DNA of 64,000 nucleotides from Porifericola rhodea. GTDB lineage: Bacteria; Bacteroidota; Bacteroidia; Cytophagales; Cyclobacteriaceae. Under the pieces are notes generated by a model, which was not told where the DNA came from, ran no database searches, and saw nothing but the letters and a program-made list of their open reading frames with translations. Within the stretch, counting starts at the first letter, position 1. Every line of letters starts with the position of its first letter. The translations under genes and the position numbers were made by a program. Shown one piece after another: positions 54,936 through 63,780 of this stretch. The DNA is taken from NCBI RefSeq assembly GCF_030506305.1, contig NZ_CP119421.1:2023501-2087500 (forward strand), in the 5' to 3' direction.

Positions 54936-55724
54936 ATGGATATTGATTTGACAAATAAGAGAGCAATAGTATGCGGTAGTACCCAAGGCATAGGCAAAGC
55001 AGTAGCTGAAGAACTCGCAAACCTGGGTGCTTCTATTACTTTAGTCGCTCGCAACGAAGAAAAACTGAAAGCAGTACAACAAAGCCTATCCCGTGCAAAA
55101 GCTCAGCAACACCACATTGTAGTGGCAGACTTCGCGCAGCCCGAATACTTAAAGTCTGCCATATCTTCTTATCTGGAGACTACTAGTGAGATACATATTC
55201 TACTAAACAATACTGGAGGACCATCAGCAGGCAGAGTATATGATGCGGATCCGTCTGCTTTTATCAATGCTATGCAAATGCACCTGATATGTAACCAGCT
55301 ACTTGTACAGGCGGTGGTGCCCAAAATGAGGAAATCTGGTTACGGGCGTATTATCAATATTATTTCTACATCTGTTAAAGAGCCAATCGCAGGGCTTGGA
55401 GTATCAAACACGACCCGTGGAGCTGTAGCTAGTTGGTCTAAGACGCTGGCCAATGAGCTTGGGCCTTACGGGATTACGGTAAACAATGTATTGCCTGGCT
55501 CTACAGAAACAGATAGAATACGAAGTTTAATTAGTAATAAAGCAAAAGAACAGGGAAAAGATGAGCGTGTAGTAGAAGAAGAAATGAAATCTCAGATACC
55601 ACTGAGGCGCTTTGCTGAACCGGCTGAAACTGCAGCCGCTGTAGGTTTTCTGGCTTCCCCATCCGCTGCTTATATTACTGGTACTAACCTGGCAGTAGAC
55701 GGAGGAAGAATAAGTTGTCTATAA
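54936..55724 (+). CDS. SDR-family protein lacking the canonical catalytic Tyr/Lys
   Basis: A 262-residue short-chain dehydrogenase fold with the cofactor site VCGSTQGIGKAVAEEL (about 12-27), LLNNTGGP (89-96; canonical NNAG), the proximal Ser at S144, GITVNNVLPGSTET and the C-terminal ITGTNLAVDGG. The active-site YxxxK is replaced by S157-N-T-T-R161 in GVSNTTRGAVASW, so normal hydride-transfer chemistry is doubtful. A divergent SDR branch with SNxxR at this site exists in other bacteria. An AAGGA motif precedes the ATG, rare in this window. The next gene starts immediately at its stop. Confidence 0.88.
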   Translation: MDIDLTNKRAIVCGSTQGIGKAVAEELANLGASITLVARNEEKLKAVQQSLSRAKAQQHHIVVADFAQPEYLKSAISSYLETTSEIHILLNNTGGPSAGRVYDADPSAFINAMQMHLICNQLLVQAVVPKMRKSGYGRIINIISTSVKEPIAGLGVSNTTRGAVASWSKTLANELGPYGITVNNVLPGSTETDRIRSLISNKAKEQGKDERVVEEEMKSQIPLRRFAEPAETAAAVGFLASPSAAYITGTNLAVDGGRISCL

Positions 55725-56868
55725 GTGTCTGTAAGTATTAAAAAATTCACTTTGAGGCTAAAACCAAAAGAGAGAACCTCTTTAGTGGTAGTTTGTCTTT
55801 TTGGAATATTAGTACAAACAGGCATTTGGTATACATATGGAATTAGACAAGGAGCAGACTCTGAACTTTACACAGAAGCTGCTATGCAACTGTTAGAAGG
55901 ACACCTACCAGAAGGTAGGCTTATATGGTATAGCTCATATATATTTTTCATTGCACTTGTTTTTTTTTGCAGGAGGAGGCCTGACTACGATAGTAGCAAT
56001 ACAAATATTAGTGGCTTTAATGGCTTCTTTAGCTCTATTTTATGCTGTGCGCTATACAACCAACAGTTATAAAATAGGGCTAATATCTATAGTGTTGTAC
56101 TTGTTATGGATTAAGATTCACCAATGGAATATCTTTATTTATACTGAATCTCTATTTACCAGTATGGTAATAATTACTTTTGCTGTGCTGATAACATCTT
56201 TCAGGTGGTATCACTATCTAATATGTTTGTTCATCTTTTTGTATACCTTTTTTCTAAGACCTACGGGTTTTAGCCTCTTAATAGCTGTATTAGCCTTTAT
56301 CCTGAGCTTATATCGTTCAAGCAGGATGGGAAAGTTTGCGATAATAATTTTTGCATTTGTAATAAGCTTAGCTGTACTGCATAAAATGTTAGTAAGCTAT
56401 GAACTTGTAGAAAGTTATGCTAAAGGAGAAATAATTTATCCAGATGTTAGACTAGGTATCAGTGTGCCTTCTAATCTGATAGTCCCAAAGAACTCACTTC
56501 CACCTCTGGTTACACTAATTCAATTTGTTGTGTTTAATCCTCTCTATTTTATTAAAATTACTGCTATTAAAGTCTTTCTCTTTTTAAGCAATGTCAAACC
56601 CTATTTTTCGTGGCTTCATAACCTGCTTATTATCTTTATTTTGTACCCTTTGTATGGATTTGGTATAGTTGGCTTAAGAAAATATTCCTATGATAAGAGA
56701 ATACTGCACTTTATTGTCAGCTATATAATAGCTCAAACTATAACAGTAGGACTTACAACTGAAAATTGGGATGGCCGTTTTCTTGTGCCTGTATTGCCCT
56801 TCATCTTTATACTTAGTGCTATAGGGTTATATACTTTGAGAGGTAGCATAAAAAAAGCCTCTTCGTAA
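55725..56868 (+). pseudogene. GT-C-like polytopic membrane protein gene split by a +1 frameshift at a T9 run
   Basis: Two frames join into one protein of about 380 residues. The first (55725-56072, GTG start directly after the SDR stop) encodes a membrane helix and GADSELYTEAAMQLLEGHLPEG (in part), then runs into IALVFF. At nine T (55960-55968) it leaves frame; the second frame (55951-56868) continues FFAGGGLTTIVAIQ and eight or nine more helices. Removing one T gives an uninterrupted protein. An acidic residue pair after helix 1 and the late loop NWDGRFLVPVLPF resemble GT-C/family 39 membrane glycosyltransferases. It may be a true pseudogene, a slippage-expressed gene or a sequencing error. 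Confidence 0.75.
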
Positions 56869-56879
56869 AAAAGAGGCTT
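56851..56879 (-). terminator. Terminator for the minus-strand gene, overlapping the end of the GT-C-like gene
   Basis: AAGCCTCTT (56855-56863) pairs with AAGAGGCTT (56871-56879) around CGTAAAA. On the minus strand the stem is followed by a T run of at least four beyond it, so it acts for the gene at 56903-57646. The TAA stop of the plus-strand gene lies in the loop. Confidence 0.8.
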
Positions 56880-56902
56880 ATGTAAAACTGACCTAGTAAG
56901 TC

Positions 56903-57646
56903 TTATGCTAAAGAAGCAAAACTTTTACCTGCTTCCTTAGTAGTTTTTTTAAGCTTAGCGATATTAAAGATCTTTTTGGTCTTATAACCAGTATAGCTGC
57001 ACTCATAATATTTGATAAGAGTACCTTCTTTATCTTCAGTAGGTGACTCTAAAATCTCTTCTTTTACCACGCGCAAAGTATAATAACCGCAGGTAGGAGA
57101 TTTTTCAGCGTGTAAGTGACCTTTATACTTTTCTATCTTAGTTTCCTGAGTAGCTTCGTCTATCCATACGTCATAATCTACTGAGAATATACTTTCTTCT
57201 GCCTGCATACCTTCGTCAAGATGTACATCTTCTTCAGCCTCACTAAGTAGCTTCATTTGATTACCAGCGCTGGAAACCCTGGGCTTGTACCTTAATTTGT
57301 GCAGGCGCTTCTCAATTAGTGTAGGATAGTAGTACTCAAGATAGTTGTAGATTACTACGCCGAGTATCATACCAAACATTAATGAAACAAATACACCTAC
57401 AAATACATATAACCACTCGGTAGCCAATATAGATGTCACGTAAGCACCGGCAGCTATCAACAATACCAGACAAGTGTACCAAAGAGACTTCTTCTCATGC
57501 TGGTTAATAAAATCATACTTAGCTTTTGGGTCAGAGGTGCCGGCCATTCTGAACAGGTAAAGGAGAAACATCCCTACCCCTACGGCAATCAAGGCAAAAG
57601 AGACATAATACAATCCCTGCCTGATGATGTTAAGTAAACCTTCCAT
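56903..57646 (-). CDS. Unknown membrane protein with three N-terminal helices and a soluble C-terminal domain
   Basis: I do not recognise this family. The chosen start is ATG 57646 (MEGLLNII); ATG 57658 would add four residues. The 247-residue product has three hydrophobic helices (about 9-33, 55-77 and 80-102), then a cytoplasmic-looking region of about 140 residues with an acidic patch (EAEEDVHLDEG) and strands in SVDYDVWIDEATQETKIEKY, GYYTLRVVKEEI and LIKYYECSYTGYKTKKIFNI. That last region has single Cys residues in PTCGYY and YECSY but no clear zinc site. It is expressed alone, with its own terminator. Confidence 0.75.
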   Translation of the reverse strand: MEGLLNIIRQGLYYVSFALIAVGVGMFLLYLFRMAGTSDPKAKYDFINQHEKKSLWYTCLVLLIAAGAYVTSILATEWLYVFVGVFVSLMFGMILGVVIYNYLEYYYPTLIEKRLHKLRYKPRVSSAGNQMKLLSEAEEDVHLDEGMQAEESIFSVDYDVWIDEATQETKIEKYKGHLHAEKSPTCGYYTLRVVKEEILESPTEDKEGTLIKYYECSYTGYKTKKIFNIAKLKKTTKEAGKSFASLA

Positions 57647-57848
57647 ATTAATGCACAATTTTGTTTGCTAATGACTTGATATTGATTATGAGCGACTTAT
57701 CTACAGATAAACGTGTTTACAAGTACGCCAAAAAGCCTTTAATTCTGAAAATTAGCCTTTTCTAGTTTGGTCAATATATTACATTAGCGATATTGACCCC
57801 CACACACTAAAATTTACAAAATTTTTGCATCAAATAATAGCTGCCAGC

Positions 57849-60074
57849 TTATAAATTCTCTTTTACAAAATTGCTCATTAATCTGAATAAATGCAGCCGG
57901 GTATTGCCGCCGTAAATGCCGTGGTTTCTGTTAGGGTAATAGAATGAGTCAAACTGTTTGCCCGCCGCAATGAGTGCATCCTGCAACATCATAGAGTGTT
58001 GTACATGTACATTATCGTCACCAGTTCCATGAATAAGGAGGTAATTATCTTCTAACTTACCTACATGAGACAAGGGAGAATAAGCATCGTAACCTTCCGG
58101 GTTAAGCTGAGGTGTCTGCAGGTAGCGTTCAGTGTAAATGGTATCATAAAATCGCCAGTTAGTTACCGGAGCTACCGCAATAGCCATTTTAAATACATCT
58201 GCGGCAGTAAACAAGGCAAGAGATGACATGTATCCACCATAGCTCCACCCCCAGATGCCAATGCGTTCAGGGTCCACAAAAGGGAGTTTGCTTAAATAGC
58301 GAGCGGCATCCACCTGATCCTGAGCTTCATATTTACCCATTTGCCCGTAAGTTACGTGCTGAAAGGCTCTGCCCCGCCCCCCTGTACCACGGTTATCTAC
58401 ACAAGCTACTATATAACCTTCCTGAGCAAGGTAATGGAACCAGTAATCTCTGCTACCCATCCAGCTATTGGTAACTAACTGAGAGCCTGGACCTCCGTAG
58501 ACATACATGAGCACAGGGTATTCTTTTGAAGGGTTAAAATCATGTGGCTTAATTATATAGCCGTACAAAAGTGTATCTACAGAATTGCGGAATGTAAAAA
58601 ATTCTTTTTCAGCCAGCTGATAGGTCTTTACAGTATCCTGCAATTCTGGGTTTGCCTCTAAAGTCTCTATAAGTTCTCCAGAAGGAGATTTGTGCAAACT
58701 TACAGTAAGCGCTTGCTTGCTTGAAGAATAGTCCTGTATGTAATAATCAAAAGTAGGGCTGAAATTTGCGGTGTAAGTACCAGCTTCATGCGTAAGACTT
58801 CTCTTTTTGTTGCCTTTGAAGTTAATGCTATAGATATGCCTCTCAAGGGGAGACTCTTCTGTAGAAGTATAATATATTAAGCTATGCTTTTCATCTACAC
58901 CAAGTAACTCACTTACTTCCCACTTTCCACTGGTAATCTGATGGATTTTTTTGCCTTCTACATTATAAAGATATAAATGTTTGTAGCCGCTTTGTTCGTT
59001 GCTCATTACAAAGTGCTTACCATCATTTAAGTAACTAATATTATCATTAAACTCAACGTCTACATACGTGTCTGAATGTTCTTCCAGCACCAGCTTAGTT
59101 TTGCCAGTACTAGCGTCAGCATGCATAAGCTGCATATTATTTTGCAGGCGGTTAAGTTTAATAAAAGAAAGCAGCTTGGGGTTTTTTGTCCATTTTACCC
59201 TTGGAATATACATGTCTGTCTCTAATCCTACATCTACCTTAGTAATTTTTTTTTCGGAGAGGTGATATATACTTAGATTAACTACTGAGTTTTGCTCGCC
59301 TGCCTTTGGGTATTTAAAGCGGTAATCTTTAGGATAAAGCTCTCCCCAAACCTGCATATTGTATTCTTTTACTCCAGACTCATTAAAAGATAGATAGGCA
59401 ATTTTCTTACTGTCTGGAGACCAATAAAAGGCTTTAGCAAATGCAAACTCTTCTTCGTAGACCCAGTCAGTGCTTCCATGAATTAACTGGTTAAATGCAC
59501 CATCTTTAGTGAGCTGGTGTACCTCCATACTTTCTAATGAGATATAATAGAGATTATTGTCTCTGGTAAAGGCTACCTTTTTGCCATCAGGAGAAAAAGT
59601 AGCGTAGGACTGCTTCCCTTCTTTGTCTAAAGGCATAAAAGTTTTTTGAGCCAGATCATAGATATAGTAGTAAGCTTTAGAAGACCTGCGATAAATTGGC
59701 TCAAGTTCAGTGGCAAACAAAACTTTCTTTTCATCAGGTCCCAGTTGGTAATTATCAAACACTAAGGGGTAGGGTTCTCCCTCCAGCATAAGGTCTTTAC
59801 CATTTACCAAAGTATCTACCAGGCTAGCTTTCTGTGCATCATAATGGAGAATATGAGAGTAATAAGCAGTATCATCAGGCAGTACTTTGGTATAGTGCTT
59901 TCCGTCAGCCATCCAGCGTATATCTTCTCCCTGGTACTGATAAAAAACAGACTGCTCAAAAATTTTTTCCAGAGTGAGGCTTTTCTTGTCTTGTGCCTGC
60001 AAAGGGGGTAGTAAGGCTAGAAAAAAACCGAAAATAGCCAACAAATATATAATTGTCTTCGTCTTGGGGTACAT
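57849..60074 (-). CDS. S9 family peptidase, dipeptidyl peptidase IV-like
   Basis: A 741-residue secreted serine peptidase: signal peptide (to about LQAQ, residue 28), beta-propeller domain (about 60-500, with the DPP IV double-Glu site DWVYEEEFAFAKAFYWSP), then the catalytic alpha/beta hydrolase domain with nucleophile S611 in GWSYGGY, acid in GTGDDNVH (D686/D687) and H718 in NRNHGIYGG. DPP IV removes X-Pro dipeptides from peptide N termini in the periplasm. The length matches bacterial DPP IV (about 710-740). It is monocistronic, with a 190-bp spacer to the next gene downstream. Confidence 0.95.
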   Translation of the reverse strand: MYPKTKTIIYLLAIFGFFLALLPPLQAQDKKSLTLEKIFEQSVFYQYQGEDIRWMADGKHYTKVLPDDTAYYSHILHYDAQKASLVDTLVNGKDLMLEGEPYPLVFDNYQLGPDEKKVLFATELEPIYRRSSKAYYYIYDLAQKTFMPLDKEGKQSYATFSPDGKKVAFTRDNNLYYISLESMEVHQLTKDGAFNQLIHGSTDWVYEEEFAFAKAFYWSPDSKKIAYLSFNESGVKEYNMQVWGELYPKDYRFKYPKAGEQNSVVNLSIYHLSEKKITKVDVGLETDMYIPRVKWTKNPKLLSFIKLNRLQNNMQLMHADASTGKTKLVLEEHSDTYVDVEFNDNISYLNDGKHFVMSNEQSGYKHLYLYNVEGKKIHQITSGKWEVSELLGVDEKHSLIYYTSTEESPLERHIYSINFKGNKKRSLTHEAGTYTANFSPTFDYYIQDYSSSKQALTVSLHKSPSGELIETLEANPELQDTVKTYQLAEKEFFTFRNSVDTLLYGYIIKPHDFNPSKEYPVLMYVYGGPGSQLVTNSWMGSRDYWFHYLAQEGYIVACVDNRGTGGRGRAFQHVTYGQMGKYEAQDQVDAARYLSKLPFVDPERIGIWGWSYGGYMSSLALFTAADVFKMAIAVAPVTNWRFYDTIYTERYLQTPQLNPEGYDAYSPLSHVGKLEDNYLLIHGTGDDNVHVQHSMMLQDALIAAGKQFDSFYYPNRNHGIYGGNTRLHLFRLMSNFVKENL

Positions 60075-60228
60075 GTGTTATTAGGAAGTTATCAGGTATA
60101 TGAAATTAATTTAATATTTATGGTAACAATTTTTCGTATTAAACATTATGTAAATACGTGTAGCTTAGATACCAGAGGTAAAAATACATAAGCTATGTGG
60201 TTTGGAGGCGCTAAATGCGTTAGTTAAA

Positions 60229-60543
60229 ATGAGTAATAAAAAGAAAAAAAGTTTTTCATCACTTATAAGTACTACAGCTACACCTGTATTGGTTGATTTT
60301 TATGCTAGTTGGTGTGGACCATGCCAAACCTTAAGCCCAATAGTACAGCAGGTGGCTAAGGAGTTTGGTGAAAAGGTAAAAGTAGTCAAAGTTGATGTGG
60401 ATAGGAACCCGGCGGCTGCGCAGCAATTTCAAATTCGTAGTGTCCCTACGCTAATGATTTTCAAAGGAGGAAAAGCCTTGTGGCGTAAGGCAGGATTAAT
60501 GACTAAGCGTGAGCTTTCCACTGTATTACAGCAAAACCTATAG
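60229..60543 (+). CDS. trxA: Thioredoxin
   Basis: A 104-residue thioredoxin. Start ATG 60229 (MSNKKKKSF); the frame's TTG at 60202 would add nine residues. The active site WCGPC (C29, C32) lies in VLVDFYASWCGPCQTLSP, followed by VVKVDVDRN, the cis-proline in RSVPTLMIFKGG and the C-terminal helix. It lacks a signal peptide and is therefore cytoplasmic, with an unusually Lys-rich N terminus. It could be the electron donor to the DsbD-type protein at the left edge, as in E. coli, but it is one of possibly several thioredoxins. Confidence 0.93.
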   Translation: MSNKKKKSFSSLISTTATPVLVDFYASWCGPCQTLSPIVQQVAKEFGEKVKVVKVDVDRNPAAAQQFQIRSVPTLMIFKGGKALWRKAGLMTKRELSTVLQQNL

Positions 60544-60920
60544 AAGAATACGATTTTAAACTTTTTGATGCGATGTGATAGTTTTTTGCATGCTACGTAC
60601 CTTTTTCTATAGTCTAAGAAGAAAGTCATGGTACAAAACTTTCTAATCAGCTTAAAATTTACCCAGATATTTGTGACTTGCTCTATGCTTTGTCTAATGG
60701 CAAACATATAAAAGCATATTTATCAGATTGTGTGTTTGTTGAAATTAAGTTCTGCAAAACACCGATCTACAGATAATCCCACAAATTTATATGTACCTTT
60801 TTTAAATGTTTTTTATAAACAAATAGTAAAATAAGGACTTAAGCAGGTATATACTGCACAGCTTTTGCATAAGATTTCATCTATTTTAATAAGTTTTTTA
60901 AACCAAATATTTTAAGACGT
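60544..60920. other. Non-coding AT-rich spacer before the fasciclin gene
   Basis: These 377 bp contain no frame with coding character, no tRNA-like cloverleaf and no strong hairpin. The 3' half is AT-rich with several T runs and presumably holds the promoter of the fasciclin-domain gene, but I find no clean TAnnTTTG box with a matching -33. Confidence 0.5.
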
Positions 60921-62222
60921 ATGAGTAAAGTATTGCGTTATTTTTTGTTTAGCTCACTGGTACTATCAGTACTTTTCCTGGCAAGTTGTGAGGACGATGG
61001 GGAAGGGCCTGCCGATCCTTCTTCTATTAGTGTTGAGCAGAATGGTACTGCTGTAGATACTATCAGTGCTGTACTACCTGGTGATCAAATCACTGTTGAT
61101 GTAGGCGTTGAATTTGGAAGTGAAGAACCAGAAATTTTGAGAGTTTTTGGTGATGATGGTACCCAAATAGGAAATGACTATCCTATAGCTCAGGCTAACA
61201 CAGCCATTCAAATTAACTTTAGTGTACCTGAGGATGCTTCAGGGGAGTACATTGTTACTTTTGAGACATTTGATGGCGATGATGTATCTATTGCAGAGGA
61301 AGAATTAGTATTAGAGGTATATGGTACTGTGGTAGATGTAGCCACACTTAGCGATGACTTCTCTATTTTAGTAGAAGCTCTGACAAATGCTAACTTAGTA
61401 ACTACGCTTCAGGGAGATGGGCCATTTACTGTTTTTGCTCCTACTAATGCTGCATTTGCAGATATGGGTATTAATTCAGCTGCTGACCTGCCTGAGGGTG
61501 AAGAATTAAATCAAATTCTACTATACCATGTAGTATCTGGTGCGGCTGTAGCTTCAGGAGATCTTGAAGCGAAAAGCTACCCTACTGTAGAAGGAAGTGA
61601 TATTGATGTAACTCTTGATAATGGAGTGTTTATTAATGGTACTGCTGAAGTAACTACTGCTGATATTATGGCAGGTAATGGTATAGTTCACGTTATTGAT
61701 GAAGTATTAATGCCAGGTGCATCTATCATCTATGATGAAGCTGTACTACTTGGTGGACAATTAAATACTACAGATGGAAGTTTCTACAATGTACTAGATT
61801 CTCTTGTATATACTTCTGCTGATGCTTCAGACAATAATGATAAAATTGACTTTGTATACTGGTATACTGAGACAAGTGAGTCTATTATCGGTTCACCGGA
61901 CAACCAGTTTGCTCAGGCAGCATTCCCAGGTACAGATTTAGGAGATGGCAATGCTAACCAAACTCGCTTTACCGCTCTGGCAGATGTAACAGAAGATGAT
62001 TTTGACGCTGTTAACAGCGCGAACGATCTTGACGATATTTATGATGGTGACCTTCAAGATGTTGAGGAGCGTTTGACAGGACTGCAAGTAGGACAGGTAT
62101 TTGGTTTCATACTTGATGCTGGAAGAGGTGGAAATGTAGGTATTGTTAAGGTACTAGAAATCTCTGGAGATCAAGGATCTAACCGTGCTATCAGAATTGG
62201 TGTAAAAACCAGAAAGCAATAA
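60921..62222 (+). CDS. Fasciclin (FAS1)-domain lipoprotein
   Basis: A 433-residue lipoprotein (lipobox LASC, C23) with an acidic linker, an Ig-like or PKD-like strand-rich region (about 35-130, ISAVLPGDQITVDVGVEFG), one FAS1 domain (about 134-275, with the H1 motif GPFTVFAPTNAAF and the H2 motif NGIVHVIDEVLMP), and a C-terminal domain of about 150 residues without a recognised family (VYWYTETSESIIGSPDNQF onward). FAS1 domains mediate adhesion; surface display as a lipoprotein is likely. The composition is strongly acidic. A terminator closes the gene. Confidence 0.92.
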   Translation: MSKVLRYFLFSSLVLSVLFLASCEDDGEGPADPSSISVEQNGTAVDTISAVLPGDQITVDVGVEFGSEEPEILRVFGDDGTQIGNDYPIAQANTAIQINFSVPEDASGEYIVTFETFDGDDVSIAEEELVLEVYGTVVDVATLSDDFSILVEALTNANLVTTLQGDGPFTVFAPTNAAFADMGINSAADLPEGEELNQILLYHVVSGAAVASGDLEAKSYPTVEGSDIDVTLDNGVFINGTAEVTTADIMAGNGIVHVIDEVLMPGASIIYDEAVLLGGQLNTTDGSFYNVLDSLVYTSADASDNNDKIDFVYWYTETSESIIGSPDNQFAQAAFPGTDLGDGNANQTRFTALADVTEDDFDAVNSANDLDDIYDGDLQDVEERLTGLQVGQVFGFILDAGRGGNVGIVKVLEISGDQGSNRAIRIGVKTRKQ

Positions 62223-62248
62223 ATAAAGCTTTTAAAAAAATGTATATG

Positions 62249-62276
62249 AAGCTCCCAAAATCGGGAGCTTTTTTTT
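62249..62276 (+). terminator. Intrinsic terminator after the fasciclin gene
   Basis: AAGCTCCC (62249-62256) pairs with GGGAGCTT (62263-62270), loop AAAATC, then T6. Confidence 0.92.
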
Positions 62277-62308
62277 GCCCAACGTACTGCATTCCAAAAT
62301 ATTTTTCC

Positions 62309-62316
62309 TATATTTG
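62309..62316 (+). promoter_or_regulatory. Candidate -7 element of the rplS promoter (TATATTTG)
   Basis: TATATTTG followed by CAG, 41 bp before the rplS ATG, fits the Bacteroidota consensus TAnnTTTG. It stands just after the preceding terminator, where a promoter is expected. The -33 box is weak. Confidence 0.5.
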
Positions 62317-62357
62317 CAGTTCTTTTTCGGGAAGAGTATTTAAAATACAAATATATC

Positions 62358-62711
62358 ATGAGCGATCTATTAAAGTTTATAGAGGAAGAATATCAGGAGA
62401 CACGCCAAAAACATCCTGAGTTTGAGGCTGGTGATACGATCAATGTGCACGTAAAAATTACTGAGGGTAACAAAGAGCGTATTCAGCAGTTTCAGGGAGT
62501 TGTAATCCAACGCCGCAACAGTAACTCTAACGGAGAGACTTTTACAGTAAGAAAAGTTTCTAACGGAATCGGAGTAGAAAGAATTTTCCCCATCTTATCT
62601 CCTAGCCTAGAGAAAATAGAGGTAATTAGAAGAGGTAAGGTAAGAAGAGCAAGATTGTTTTACCTGAGAGGTCGCCAGGGTAAAGCTGCTCGTATTAAGG
62701 AAAGAAGATAG
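62358..62711 (+). CDS. rplS: 50S ribosomal protein bL19
   Basis: A 117-residue protein with the bL19 layout: [32 protein letters not shown] (in two parts, about 22-53), then [20 protein letters not shown] and the ending [31 protein letters not shown] (last part basic). It sits near the 30S-50S interface. The length is normal. In E. coli it lies with rpsP-rimM-trmD; here it is monocistronic, flanked by terminators. Confidence 0.97.
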   Translation: MSDLLKFIEEEYQETRQKHPEFEAGDTINVHVKITEGNKERIQQFQGVVIQRRNSNSNGETFTVRKVSNGIGVERIFPILSPSLEKIEVIRRGKVRRARLFYLRGRQGKAARIKERR

Positions 62712-62734
62712 TACACAAGCACTTAGCATAAATA

Positions 62735-62770
62735 AAAACGCCATTAACAGAATTCTGTTAATGGCGTTTT
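62735..62770. terminator. Bidirectional terminator, perfect 36-bp palindrome
   Basis: AAAACGCCATTAACAG followed by AATT and the exact reverse complement (62735-62770), giving a 16-bp stem with a 4-nt loop, A-rich to the left and T-rich to the right. It serves both rplS and the convergent PRC-barrel gene. Confidence 0.93.
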
Positions 62771-62775
62771 GTTTA

Positions 62776-63306
62776 TTAGCTTTTCTGTCCCCATTTCAGT
62801 TTTTCGTAATCCATATCATCTGATGGATTACTATCGGGTTTGTTTTTTGGCTCTTCGCCGGTAATTTTAGCGGAGCCTTCATAACCTTCATGTGGATGGT
62901 TATCCTGTGCCTCCTGCGTATATTGGCCTCCATCTACTGAAGATCCACTATTACCGGTTTCAAAGGCATTACTGCCATAATAATCTTGTAGCTTCTTAAG
63001 CTCCTCTTTGTCGTTTCCTCTAAGTTTAGAAAGATCCACTTTAGGAGCTTTTTTTACTCGTTCTGAGGCTATGCTTAAACGTACATCTGAAGACTGGGGG
63101 TTAAATCTGAGTAACTTAAAAGGTAAAGCGAGATGGTCTCCGCCTATACCAAGTATCCCTCCGCTTGACATTATTACTATTTTGGGTTGACTATCGTCCG
63201 GATCTACTAAAAAATCTTCAATCTTACCGATATGCTCTCCGGATTCATCATGTATATTACGTGATAATATATGTTCGCGGGCTGATAAATATTGCTTCAA
63301 CATCAT
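62776..63306 (-). CDS. PRC-barrel domain-containing protein
   Basis: A 176-residue protein. The N-terminal half (about 8-85) is a PRC barrel: LSARDHILSR-like start (here LSAREHILSRNIHDESGEHIG), KIEDFLVDPDDSQPKIVIMS, GGDHLALPFKLLRF and VRLSIASERVKKAP. The C-terminal half is a low-complexity Gly/Asn/Glu/Asp-rich tail. PRC-barrel proteins of this type are often found in stress-related or photosynthetic contexts, but the function is unclear. The ATG at 63303 is an alternative start one codon in. It is monocistronic with a shared terminator. Confidence 0.85.
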   Translation of the reverse strand: MMLKQYLSAREHILSRNIHDESGEHIGKIEDFLVDPDDSQPKIVIMSSGGILGIGGDHLALPFKLLRFNPQSSDVRLSIASERVKKAPKVDLSKLRGNDKEELKKLQDYYGSNAFETGNSGSSVDGGQYTQEAQDNHPHEGYEGSAKITGEEPKNKPDSNPSDDMDYEKLKWGQKS

Positions 63307-63379
63307 AATCTTAGTGTAAATATGGGTTAACTTTGTTACACCAATAAAACTGCCTGAAGCAAATAAAGTTTATGAGGAC

Positions 63380-63682
63380 TTAGTTCCCGTATTCGATAGT
63401 ATCTAGCTGGTTACCAGATTCATCGTACATTTTCCAGGAGCCTTTTTCCAGACCATTCTCATAACTGCCTTCCAGCGCCAGGTTTCCATTCTCATGATAA
63501 AATTTCCAGTGGCCACTTTTTTTGCCCTGCTGATAATCTCCTTCTTCCCGAACTTTGCCATTATCGTAAAAGCACTGCCAGTGGCCCTGTTGCACACCAT
63601 CTACAGTTTCTCCCTGGCAATTATCACTATTCGGAGATGCCAGAAAAGTTATAAAAAGTACGATCTGTAATATTGTTGTCAT
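63380..63682 (-). CDS. Secreted MORN-like repeat protein (YwqK-like)
   Basis: A 100-residue protein starting at ATG 63682, which gives a signal peptide (TTILQIVLFITFLAS); the frame's upstream ATG at 63736 adds 18 hydrophobic but non-signal-like residues. The mature part has three to four tandem MORN-variant repeats of about 23 residues (GHWQCFYDNGKVREEGDY; SGHWKFYHENGNLALEGSY; KGSWKMYDESGN). Databases often call such proteins YwqK-family antitoxins, but no toxin gene is adjacent and it appears secreted, so that name is not supported here. Function unknown. Confidence 0.8.
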   Translation of the reverse strand: MTTILQIVLFITFLASPNSDNCQGETVDGVQQGHWQCFYDNGKVREEGDYQQGKKSGHWKFYHENGNLALEGSYENGLEKGSWKMYDESGNQLDTIEYGN

Positions 63683-63780
63683 CACAAGAGGAGCTTTGAA
63701 AACGTATATGCAATTTATACAGATCAACGTCAACAAATTACTCTCCTTCCGGGCCGAACATTACATTAGTAATAGCTTAC

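Noticed and set aside
60544-60920. A tRNA or structured RNA gene in the spacer before the fasciclin gene
   Set aside because: No cloverleaf, T-loop GTTCxA motif or strong conserved stem was found by eye.
62735-62770. The 36-bp perfect palindrome as a mobile-element end or recombination site
   Set aside because: Its place between convergent gene ends, with A and T tracts on either side, fits a bidirectional terminator, and no partner repeat is seen.
63380-63682. Toxin-antitoxin system based on the YwqK-like protein
   Set aside because: The protein has a signal peptide and no toxin-like neighbour; the family label alone is not evidence.
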